A stretch of DNA of 64,000 nucleotides from Sandaracinaceae bacterium. Lineage in GTDB: Bacteria > Myxococcota_A > Polyangia > Polyangiales > Houyiibacteriaceae. Positions 26,075 to 32,809 of this stretch are shown here, piece after piece. The DNA lies in NCBI GenBank assembly GCA_020633055.1, contig JACKEJ010000005.1, forward strand, positions 310,001 to 374,000, in the 5' to 3' direction. The position numbers were made by a program, and so were the translations under genes. How positions within the stretch are numbered: position 1 is the first letter of the stretch; each line of letters begins with the position of its first letter. The notes beneath the pieces are model-generated. The model was not told where the DNA came from. It did no database searches and saw only the letters and a program-made list of their open reading frames with translations.

Positions 26075-27148
26075 TCAGGCGAGGCCGTGGTAGAAGCGCG
26101 CCGCGTCCTCGGCCGTGCGCCGCAGGCCCTCTTCCAGCGTGACCAGCGGTGCGTAGTCGAGCTCACGACGCGCCTTGGCGATGGAGAAGAAGTTGTCCTG
26201 CGTGCACAGCGCGACGCCCACCTCGGTGATGGCGGGGCGGGGCTTGCCGAAGCGCTCGAAGGCGAACTCCGACGCGAGGGCCATGCCGCGCGCGACGCGC
26301 CGGGGAATGCGCCGCGCCTTCGTGCCGAGCCCCATCAGGCGCACCAAGCGCAGCGTGAACTCTGCGGGGTTGATGGGCTGATCGTCCGTGACGAAGTACG
26401 CGCTGCCGCACACGGGCGAGCCCGGCACGAGGCGCTCGGCCGCGCGCAGCTGGCCGTCCACGAGGCTGTCGATGTACGTGTAGTCGAGGCGCGTGCTGCC
26501 GTCCCCGAAGCCGATCACCGGCATGCCCTGCTGGATGGAGGTCACGATCGGGCCGACCATGGTCTTGCGCTCACCCGGGCCATAGATGCCGCCAGGGCGG
26601 ATGGCGCACGTGTGGAAGGTCGCGCTGTTCGCGGCGAGCGCCACGCGCTCGGCCTCGGCCTTGGTGGACGAGTAGAGGTCTGGGCTGGTGCTGTAGGGGA
26701 GCGTCTCGTCGGTCCCCACGCAGCGCTGCCCGAAGACCACGTTGGTGGAGCTGGTGTGCACCAGGCGCGTCACGCCGCACGCCGCCGCCGTCTGCACCAG
26801 CACGCGCGTGCCCTCGACGTTCACGCCGCGCACCAGCGCCTTGAAGGACTCGGGCGCGCGTCGCGCGAGCTCGATCAGCGCGGCCGTGTGGAACACCACA
26901 TCGACCCCCTCGCACGCGGCCCGCACGTCGGCCTCCTTGCGGATGTCACCCACGAACCACTGCACGCGCTCGTGACCGGCCAGCTCGGGCGCCGCCTGCG
27001 CTCCGTCGACCGTGTCGAGCACGTGTACGGTGCAGCCGCGCGCCAACAGCGCGCGCGCGAGGTTCTGGCCGAGGTACCCTGCCCCTCCCGTGACGAGACA
27101 GCGGAGGCCGTCCAGAGGCGCGAGGGTGTAGTCCGGGGGGGTGCTCAT
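26075..27148 (-). CDS. NAD(P)-dependent epimerase / 3beta-hydroxysteroid dehydrogenase-type enzyme
   Basis: A 357-residue extended short-chain dehydrogenase. Rossmann motif VTGGAGYLGQNLARAL (GxxGxxG) at about residues 19-34, D of the cofactor loop in GDIRK, VFHTAA, active-site Ser in VHTSST, and YSSTK (YxxxK). The start MSTPPDYTLAPLDGLRCLVTGG fits. The 3beta-HSD family (oxidation of 3-hydroxysteroids or related alcohols) is the best match; nucleotide-sugar epimerases are an alternative. The lack of flanking sugar genes, and the nearby P450 and EBP homologues, mildly favour a lipid/sterol-like substrate, but that is inference. Confidence 0.85.
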   Translation of the reverse strand: MSTPPDYTLAPLDGLRCLVTGGAGYLGQNLARALLARGCTVHVLDTVDGAQAAPELAGHERVQWFVGDIRKEADVRAACEGVDVVFHTAALIELARRAPESFKALVRGVNVEGTRVLVQTAAACGVTRLVHTSSTNVVFGQRCVGTDETLPYSTSPDLYSSTKAEAERVALAANSATFHTCAIRPGGIYGPGERKTMVGPIVTSIQQGMPVIGFGDGSTRLDYTYIDSLVDGQLRAAERLVPGSPVCGSAYFVTDDQPINPAEFTLRLVRLMGLGTKARRIPRRVARGMALASEFAFERFGKPRPAITEVGVALCTQDNFFSIAKARRELDYAPLVTLEEGLRRTAEDAARFYHGLA

Positions 27149-27244
27149 GCTCGGCTATAGCTCGTTAGCTGGCTGAGATCCAGCGGGCCGCGGCGCGTAC
27201 CCCGATTCGCCGTTGACACGCCAGGAATGGCCGGGCATGTTTTA

Positions 27245-27281
27245 GACCACTCGGTCGAACCAGTGAGTTCGACCCCTCGGT
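27245..27281. promoter_or_regulatory. TetR-type operator upstream of tetR-P450 operon
   Basis: GGTCGAAC (27253-27260) and GTTCGACC (27267-27274) form a perfect 8-bp inverted repeat with a 6-base spacer. It is flanked by GACCACTCGGTC (27245-27256) and GACCCCTCGGTC (27270-27281), two copies of GACC-N4-GGTC whose starts are 25 bases apart. It sits 25-61 bases upstream of the tetR start (GTG at 27306), the usual place for an autorepressor operator. Confidence 0.65.
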
Positions 27282-27305
27282 CAGACACCCAGCCGCGAGA
27301 CCCCC

Positions 27306-27935
27306 GTGCCCCTGCCCCGCTTCGAGAAGCTCGACGAACCCCGCAAGACCAGCATCCTCGACGCCGCCGCCGACGAGTTCGGTGAGCGCGGCTTCGAGGG
27401 CGCCTCCTACAACCGCATCATCGAGCGGGCGGGCATCAGCAAGGGCGCGATGTACTACTACTTCGCAGACAAGGACGACCTCTTCCGCACCGTGCTGGAC
27501 GCCGCGCTCAACCAGTGGCTGGAAGAAGTGGGCTTCCCCGTCGGCGCCGACGACGCGCCCTCGTTCTGGCGCGCGTGCGAGACCATGTACGTGCGCAGCC
27601 TGCACTTCGTCCTGCGCGATCCTCGCAACGCCGCGCTGTGCGTGGGCATCACCAAGGCGCGCGCCGAGCTGGCGGACCACCCCGTGGTGCAGCAGCTCAA
27701 CGCGCGGATGCTGGAGTGGGTCTCGGCGCTCGTGCAACACGGCCAGGCCATCGGCGCCGTCCGTGACGACGTGCCCACCGAGCTGTTGGTGCACAGCGCC
27801 CTCTCGCTCATCGACGCCGGCGACCGCTGGCTCGCCACGCGCTGGGCTCAGCTCAGCGACGACGGCGTCACATCGACCGCGGCCATGATGGTGGACTTCC
27901 TCCGCCGCATCGCCGCCCCGGAGGTAACCCCATGA
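27306..27935 (+). CDS. TetR/AcrR-family transcriptional repressor
   Basis: A 209-residue regulator with GTG start at 27306. N-terminal helix-turn-helix: TSILDAAADEFGERGFEG, then YNRIIERAGISKGAMYYYFADKD, the canonical TetR DNA-binding domain. The ligand domain (residues 70-205) is helical without a diagnostic motif. Its stop overlaps the P450 start in ATGA, so it is cotranslated with the P450 and probably controls it through the palindrome at 27253-27274. The inducer may be the P450 substrate, possibly a fatty acid or terpenoid; that part is inferred from context. Confidence 0.92.
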   Translation: MPLPRFEKLDEPRKTSILDAAADEFGERGFEGASYNRIIERAGISKGAMYYYFADKDDLFRTVLDAALNQWLEEVGFPVGADDAPSFWRACETMYVRSLHFVLRDPRNAALCVGITKARAELADHPVVQQLNARMLEWVSALVQHGQAIGAVRDDVPTELLVHSALSLIDAGDRWLATRWAQLSDDGVTSTAAMMVDFLRRIAAPEVTP

Positions 27936-29377
27936 CGGCAGCCGCTCCCTCTCCCGCATCGCCCACGCGCAGCAAGGCCCCCGCGCCGAGCCCCACCCCC
28001 GCACGCCCCACGGCGAACGTCGGCCGCGCCCCCGGCCCGCGCGACCGGATCGGCCTGCGCAACGTGGCGCGCTTCGCGACGGGCACGCTGCCCTTCCTGC
28101 GCGGCATGGCGGACCGCTACGGCGACGTCGTGCAGATGAAGATCTTCGGCAAGGAGTACTTCCTCGTCAGCCACCCCGATGACATCGAGAACGTGCTGGT
28201 GAAGCAGGCCGCGTCCATGGGCCGCGACGAGTACATCGAGACGCTTAAGCGCACCCTGGGCGAGGGGCTGCTCACGAGCGACGGCGACCTCTGGAAGCAC
28301 CAGCGCAAGCTGATGTCGCAGGCCTTCACGCCCAAGCGCATCCGCAGCTACGGCGACACGATGGCCAGCGTCACCGAGGCCTCGCTGCACTACCGCGACG
28401 GCGACCTGGTGAACATCCACGCCGAGATGTCCCGCATCACGATGGAGGTCGTGGCCGCCGTGCTCTTCGGCGCCACCATCGGGCAGCGTGAGTTCGACCT
28501 GGTGGGAAAGTCCATGGAGACGCTCAACACCTACTACGCGAACAGCCCGGAGGCGATCCTGATCCTGCCGCGCTGGGTCCCGACGCCGCTCAACATGCGC
28601 GTGAACGCCGCGGTGGAGCGCCTGGACGGGCTCATCTACTCGATCATCGCGAAGCGCCGCGCGGCGCGCAGCAGCAGCAAGGTAGGCGATGGCGCGGAGC
28701 CCACGCGCGACCTGCTGGACGTGCTGCTGAGCGCACAGGACGACGGTGGCTCGGCCATGAGCGACCAGCAGCTGCGCGACGAGGCCATGACGCTGTTCCT
28801 CGCCGGGCACGAGACGACCGCGCTCGCGCTGGCGCACACCTTCTACCTGCTGAGCAAGCACCCGCACGTCGAGCAGCGCCTGCGCGCCGAGCTGGACGAG
28901 GTGCTGGGCGACCGCCTGCCCACCGCGGAGGACGCCAAGCAGCTGGTGTACACGGAGCGCGTGCTGAAGGAGGCCATGCGCCTCTACCCGCCCGCTTGGA
29001 CCACGGGGCGCCAGGTCAACGAAGAGGTCATGGTCGGCGGCTACCGCGTTCCCGTCGGCTCCCAGATCTTGGTGAGCCAGTGGGTGGTGCACAGGGACGC
29101 GCGCTTCTACCCGGACCCCGAGGCCTTCGACCCGGACCGCTGGGAGCCGGAGCGCGCGAAGATCATCCCACGCTACGCGTACTTCCCCTTCGGCGGTGGT
29201 CCGCGCATCTGCATCGGCAACCACTTCGCCATGCTGGAGGCCACGCTCATCCTGGCCATCGTGCTGCGGCGTTTTCACTTCGAGCTGCTGCCAGGGCAGA
29301 CGCTGGCGTTCAATCCGTCGGTCACCCTGCGCCAGAAGGGGCCCGGTCTGCAGATGCGGGTCCGCGCGCAGCGCTGA
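27932..29377 (+). CDS. Cytochrome P450
   Basis: A 481-residue haem monooxygenase. Motifs in order: I-helix AGHETT (about residue 290), ExxR in KEAMR, the PERF-like region DPDRWEPER and haem loop FGGGPRICIG with Cys at about residue 428. FGGGPRICIG, length and sequence style fit the CYP102/CYP4-like or CYP110 group that hydroxylates fatty acids or terpenoids. The loop and I-helix do not look like CYP51. The first 45 residues are Pro/Ala-rich and have no membrane anchor, so it is soluble and needs separate redox partners, none of which is adjacent. It is coupled to the TetR gene upstream by a 4-base overlap. Confidence 0.95.
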   Translation: MTAAAPSPASPTRSKAPAPSPTPARPTANVGRAPGPRDRIGLRNVARFATGTLPFLRGMADRYGDVVQMKIFGKEYFLVSHPDDIENVLVKQAASMGRDEYIETLKRTLGEGLLTSDGDLWKHQRKLMSQAFTPKRIRSYGDTMASVTEASLHYRDGDLVNIHAEMSRITMEVVAAVLFGATIGQREFDLVGKSMETLNTYYANSPEAILILPRWVPTPLNMRVNAAVERLDGLIYSIIAKRRAARSSSKVGDGAEPTRDLLDVLLSAQDDGGSAMSDQQLRDEAMTLFLAGHETTALALAHTFYLLSKHPHVEQRLRAELDEVLGDRLPTAEDAKQLVYTERVLKEAMRLYPPAWTTGRQVNEEVMVGGYRVPVGSQILVSQWVVHRDARFYPDPEAFDPDRWEPERAKIIPRYAYFPFGGGPRICIGNHFAMLEATLILAIVLRRFHFELLPGQTLAFNPSVTLRQKGPGLQMRVRAQR

Positions 29378-29444
29378 CGGCGCAGGCCGAGGCCCGCGGA
29401 AGACTCCTGTCGTCCCCGCCGGCGTTCCGTGCTTGACTCGGGGG

Positions 29445-30053
29445 ATGGGTCCAAAAGCCACACCCTCGCGGCGCCGCGGGCGCCCCGCCCGTGACGACGT
29501 GCGCGCCGAGGTCCTCGCGGCCGCCGAGGAGCTGCTGCGCAACACGGGCCTCGAGCCCATCACGGTGGCCGACCTGCTCGAAGCCGCGGGCGTGTCGCGC
29601 ACCACCTTCTACAAGCACTTCGACGGGCGCGACGACGTCATCGCCGAGCTCTACATCGACCACGTGAACTCGGCGCGCATGGAGGTCGTGAAGGCCATCA
29701 TCGGGTCCACCACCGTGCTCGAGCTGCTCACGCGCGCGACCGCCGCGTACCTGTTGGTGATGCGCAGCCGCGGTCCGCTGACCGTGGAGTTCGCCAAGCT
29801 GCGCTACTCGAACGACAAGATGCGCGCCGCGCGCGACGGCGTGGTGGACGGCTACCGCATGGCCGTCAACGGCGTGCAGCGCATCCACGGGCGACCGGAG
29901 TACCCACGCTACGTCGTCGAGGCGTTCGTGAGCGGCATCGAGAGCCTCGGGCACAGCGTCAGCCAGCGCTCGGACATCCCCCCCACCGAGGAGGGGATGG
30001 CGCTGGTGATGAACGAGCTGCGCAGCTCGGCGCTGACGTTGATCAGCGGCTAG
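29445..30053 (+). CDS. TetR/AcrR-family transcriptional regulator
   Basis: A 202-residue regulator; ATG at 29445 follows GGGGG. HTH region: DVRAEVLAAAEELLRNTGLE and VADLLEAAGVSRTTFYKHFD. The ligand domain contains LLTRATAAYLLVMRSRGPL and a Tyr/Arg-rich helix, with no diagnostic motif. It lies 67 bases downstream of the P450, same strand, and may be part of that operon or independent. The stop codon TAG is embedded in the left end of the palindromic element 30050-30216: the element appears to have inserted at a CTAG containing the stop without changing the protein. Confidence 0.9.
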   Translation: MGPKATPSRRRGRPARDDVRAEVLAAAEELLRNTGLEPITVADLLEAAGVSRTTFYKHFDGRDDVIAELYIDHVNSARMEVVKAIIGSTTVLELLTRATAAYLLVMRSRGPLTVEFAKLRYSNDKMRAARDGVVDGYRMAVNGVQRIHGRPEYPRYVVEAFVSGIESLGHSVSQRSDIPPTEEGMALVMNELRSSALTLISG

Positions 30054-30216
30054 TACCGCCGCCCGGAAGTGCGTTCCTAGTTTTTCCGAAGGGATCGGCT
30101 TCGTGGGCAAGGCGCACTGCCGAAGGAAGGTCCGTAGACCTTTCGAGGTAGGGCAACGCCGCCCACGGAGTCGAGAACGAGGAAAAGCGGATCGAACTTC
30201 CGGGCGGCGGTACTAG
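30050..30216. mobile_element. 167-bp near-palindromic MITE-like element
   Basis: CTAGTACCGCCGCCCGGAAGT-type ends: the 21-base left end (30050-30070) is the exact reverse complement of the right end (30196-30216). Inside, the two arms continue to match imperfectly (for example CGTGGGC near 30098-30106 on the left with GCCCACG near 30160-30170 on the right). The centre AAGGTC-CGTA-GACCTT (30127-30142) is a perfect small palindrome. The whole unit can fold into one long hairpin. CTAG at both ends could be a 4-base target duplication. It encodes no protein and is probably non-autonomous. Confidence 0.75.
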
Positions 30217-30600
30217 CAGTCCGTCGGTCGCAGAACATCGCAGAGACGGCTGGTGGCGCTCAGCTGTAGGCAGCGAGCCTTCTGCCCGCGCTGCCTCGGC
30301 CGCCGCATGGCCCGCCAGGCGCACGACTGCTTCATCGGAACGACCCTGTGGATTGAGCCCGTCCATCGGAGACGTGGCCAAGCCATGGAGGCGAGCGATG
30401 GGCGGAGTACGAGACCGAATGGAGCAGGACCTGTTCCCGACCTGGATTCGGGACGCGGTGTGCCGACCATCCGCCGTACGAAGAGCCGTCGTGACCGCAT
30501 CGTGCCGCTGCCGGCCGTCACGCTCGAGGCGCTGCCAGAGTGGATGCGCCTGCGTCTTCCCCCTTGCGTTCTAGAGAGCGAGCGTTTGCGGCGAGGCGAC
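30217..30600 (+). pseudogene. Degenerate transposase (IS91-type) remnant with possible recombinase fragment
   Basis: From about 30250, one frame reads LVALSCRQRAFCPRCLGRRM. This is the zinc-binding segment found near the N-terminus of IS91-family transposases (CxxxxxxxFCPxCxxRRM pattern). After about 30330 the similarity ends without the catalytic part. Further on in the same frame (about 30475-30545) RRTKSRRDRIVPLPAVTLEA resembles a piece of tyrosine recombinases (a DR-VPLP segment); this second match is weak. No intact transposase or inverted terminal repeat is present. The patch is probably a decayed insertion. Confidence 0.5.
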
Positions 30601-30710
30601 CGAGGTGTCGCTGTCACGTCTCGACGGGCAGCACACTCCGGGGCTAGCCTGCGGTCACCGGCGGACTCAGCCCGCCTGCGGGACAGCCCGCCGTCACCAG
30701 GAGGAGTCCG
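30601..30710. other. Spacer between mobile-element remnant and small lipoprotein
   Basis: No gene seen. A strong ribosome-binding site, AGGAGG, lies about 8 bases before the ATG at 30711. The wider gene-free stretch 30054-30710 (657 bases) consists of the palindromic element, the transposase remnant and this spacer. Confidence 0.5.
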
Positions 30711-30914
30711 ATGCGCGTCTTGGTTCTGTTGGTCACTCTCATCATCAGCGTCGGCAGCACCAGCTGCTCATCTACCCCAGGGCCGGACGATTACTCCGCC
30801 TACCAAACTGCCAACGGTCCCCGATGTGGCAACGGGGCCTGTGAGGCGGGTGACCTGTGCGTCGACCCCGAGTACCAGAACCACGCGGGGCTCTGTCGAC
30901 GTACGCCGCACTGA
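30711..30914 (+). CDS. Small cysteine-containing lipoprotein
   Basis: A 67-residue protein preceded by a perfect AGGAGG. The signal peptide MRVLVLLVTLIISVGSTSC ends in a Cys at position 19 (GSTSC, a loose lipobox). The mature part has four more cysteines in RCGNGACEAGDLCVD, the GNGxCExGE-type motif that recurs in myxobacterial surface lipoproteins. It is probably anchored in a membrane; role unknown. Despite its size the start, signal and Cys motif make it a credible gene. It lies alone in a region rich in mobile-element debris. Confidence 0.7.
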   Translation: MRVLVLLVTLIISVGSTSCSSTPGPDDYSAYQTANGPRCGNGACEAGDLCVDPEYQNHAGLCRRTPH

Positions 30915-31201
30915 GCACGTGGGCCGCCCATCCCGCGCGACGCCCAGCGGCTCGAACGGCGCAGCCGTCGCCTGCAGGGTCGGGCGCCGCAGCCACCACT
31001 GCTCACGGGGAGCACGGAGCCATGAGCCTCGAAATCCAGAACGCCCCGCGTGTGCGAGCGACCGAGCACAAGTGCCTGGGCTGCGACTACGAGCATCGGG
31101 CCTTAGGCCGGTCTGCGTCCGAGGGCACGCCCGCGCCGCTGCGCGATCACTCGAACGACGCAAAAGTGGCGGCGGCAGCTCTCAGCGCAACGCGCGTGGA
31201 G

Positions 31202-31654
31202 TCACGGTGGCGACCCGAGGGATCCAAGCAGCGGATTGCGCGTGACGAGCCCCACCATTCCGCTGAAGTCGCGGTCGGCGCTCCACAGCTCGCGGACGCC
31301 ATGCTGGATGCAGAGCGCCGCGATGCGCGCGTCGTGCACCTTGGGGCCCACGACACGCCCGGCCCCGAGGACGGAACGGAGCGCGGGCCAGTGTGCGGTG
31401 GTCTCTGTGAGGAGGACCAACGAGGGGCTCGCGAGCCACGCCTCCACCTGTCGAGCCGCGACCTCGAAGGGCGAAGGGGGTTGGTAGATGCGGGGATGCG
31501 TGGCGATGGCGATGAACTCGTGCAGGCAGGGCCAGGGGATGGCCCACGGTTCCGCGCCCTCGGCCAAGCCCCGGACGGCAGCCTCCGCGCGGTCGTGCCA
31601 GTCCGAGTCGGCCCGGTGGGCGTAGACGAGGAGGTTGGTGTCGACCGCGATCAC
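31202..31654 (-). CDS. vapC: VapC-family PIN-domain toxin
   Basis: A 150-residue PIN ribonuclease. GTG start at 31654 lies within the antitoxin stop (GTGA overlap). Acidic active-site residues: D5 (VIAVDTNLLVYAH), E46 (CLHEF), D108 (KVHDARIA) and D127/D129 (SADRDF), the full PIN set. Such toxins cleave tRNA or rRNA and are held inactive by the VapB antitoxin bound in an operon-encoded complex (established for VapBC). Intact residues suggest it is functional. The module sits 1 kb from mobile-element remnants, consistent with gain by transfer. The long open reading on the opposite strand here is a shadow. Confidence 0.92.
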   Translation of the reverse strand: MIAVDTNLLVYAHRADSDWHDRAEAAVRGLAEGAEPWAIPWPCLHEFIAIATHPRIYQPPSPFEVAARQVEAWLASPSLVLLTETTAHWPALRSVLGAGRVVGPKVHDARIAALCIQHGVRELWSADRDFSGMVGLVTRNPLLGSLGSPP

Positions 31655-31896
31655 GCCCCCCGGCCCTCGTAGGCCGCCGCACGGATGCTGGCCCAGTCCG
31701 CCTCGACAAAAGGCTCCTGGAGACCCTCGCCACGGAACGACGCATCCTCCAGCCGAAAGGGCTCCCTCTGGGCGCGGCGGGCCAGCACGAGTCGCAAGCC
31801 CTCCTCGAACAGGGCTCGAAGGGTGGTGCCCTCGCGCTCCGCGAGTTGGCGGGCGTCCGCGAGAAGACCGTCTGCCATATCGATGGTTGTCTTCAT
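31651..31896 (-). CDS. vapB: VapB-type ribbon-helix-helix antitoxin
   Basis: An 81-residue antitoxin. From ATG 31896: MKTTIDMADGLLADARQLAE, the N-terminal beta-strand and helix of RHH antitoxins, then EGTTLRALFEEGLRLVLARR. The C-terminal 35 residues (FRLEDASFRGEGLQ, WASIRAAAYEGRG) are the toxin-neutralising tail. An in-frame ATG at 31908 is an alternative start. The frame continues open for 420 bases upstream, but that is antisense-like noise. Its stop overlaps vapC by 4 bases. It probably autoregulates; GGTACCC sits at 31900-31906 immediately upstream, but no clear operator was verified. Confidence 0.88.
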   Translation of the reverse strand: MKTTIDMADGLLADARQLAEREGTTLRALFEEGLRLVLARRAQREPFRLEDASFRGEGLQEPFVEADWASIRAAAYEGRGA

Positions 31897-31975
31897 ATGG
31901 GTACCCATACTGCTCGACCTCCGACGCGTCAATGGCCCACCTCGAAGGCGGCACGGGCTGATCGGGGGCTGACCG

Positions 31976-32809
31976 TCAGTCGCAGAACATGTCGTTGGCC
32001 CAGCACGGCACGCACCGCTGGTACGTCTCGGGGCAGTCGTTGCGCAGGAACACCGCGCCCACGGTGCCCACCAGTGGCACGCAGGTCGGTAGGCAGCGCC
32101 CCTCGGCGCCCACGCTGTTCGTGCACGTGGGCGGCGCGAAGTCGTCCTCCTCGAAGCCCGTCGGCACACAGACGTCGTCCTGAGACGTGCCCGTGCAGCT
32201 GTCCTCGCCGAGGCTCTCCTCGCTGTCGTCCGGGACCGCCTCGCGCGGGATGCACAAGCCTCCACCCTTCCCACTGCAGCACGGCTCGAACACGTACGGC
32301 GCCTCGACCGGCGCGTCGCACACGCTCGCGTCACAGGCCCCGGTGGACTCGCCGGTGAACGGGTCGTAGCAGGGCGCGCACAGGTCGCCCTCCTCGCACA
32401 CGTCCTGCGGCAGCTGGTCGCGCTTCTCGTGCACGCTGGGCACGCACAGCGACATGCAGCGGCCCTCCGCGCCGCCGAGCGACGCGCACACCGTGGGCTG
32501 GGTCCGGCCGTCGGAGATCAGGAGCGGGACGGGCACGCAGTGCGACGGCGTCTGTCGGTCGCACGCGCCGAGCAGGGCGAGCTGCGCGTCGTCGAGCTGG
32601 TTGTCGTCCACGCAGCGGCCGCGCATGGCGTGCTCCGGCTGGTCGCCGCACATCGCGAGGTCGCACGGAGGGAACACCTCGAGCAGCACCTCGCGATCGC
32701 GGGGGTCTGGGTCGCAGGTGTTCGAGGGCAGCGGCGCATCGACGCCGAGGTCGGTGATGCACCCCTGACAGGCCAGGAGCGCGAGGGTCCACAGAGCAGA
32801 GCGGTTCAT
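31976..32809 (-). CDS. Cysteine-rich lipoprotein, operon partner of FadL-type channel
   Basis: A 277-residue protein. Signal peptide MNRSALWTLALLACQGC with Cys17 as lipid site. The mature protein contains about 30 cysteines in repeated patterns (GRCMSLCVPSV, EGDLCAPCYDPFTGESTGAC, GRCLPTCVPLV, QRCVPCWAND). Two segments, GGAEGRCMSLCVPSV and VGAEGRCLPTCVPLV, are clearly duplicated. This layout recurs in Myxococcota outer-membrane lipoproteins, presumably disulfide-stabilised. Its start overlaps the FadL gene's end by 4 bases (32806-32809), so they are co-translated. It may be a surface-exposed partner of the channel, but this is inference. Confidence 0.8.
   Translation of the reverse strand: MNRSALWTLALLACQGCITDLGVDAPLPSNTCDPDPRDREVLLEVFPPCDLAMCGDQPEHAMRGRCVDDNQLDDAQLALLGACDRQTPSHCVPVPLLISDGRTQPTVCASLGGAEGRCMSLCVPSVHEKRDQLPQDVCEEGDLCAPCYDPFTGESTGACDASVCDAPVEAPYVFEPCCSGKGGGLCIPREAVPDDSEESLGEDSCTGTSQDDVCVPTGFEEDDFAPPTCTNSVGAEGRCLPTCVPLVGTVGAVFLRNDCPETYQRCVPCWANDMFCD

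Noticed and set aside
27932..29377. CYP51 (sterol 14-demethylase) identity for the P450
   Set aside because: The haem loop FGGGPRICIG and I-helix AGHETT do not match the CYP51 signatures; the enzyme fits the fatty-acid or terpene hydroxylase groups better.
30915..31245. A gene on the plus strand reading through the vapC region
   Set aside because: The frame overlaps vapC antisense, has no ribosome-binding site and no recognisable domain. Intact PIN residues on the other strand make vapC the real gene. The 287 bases between the small lipoprotein and vapC show nothing else.
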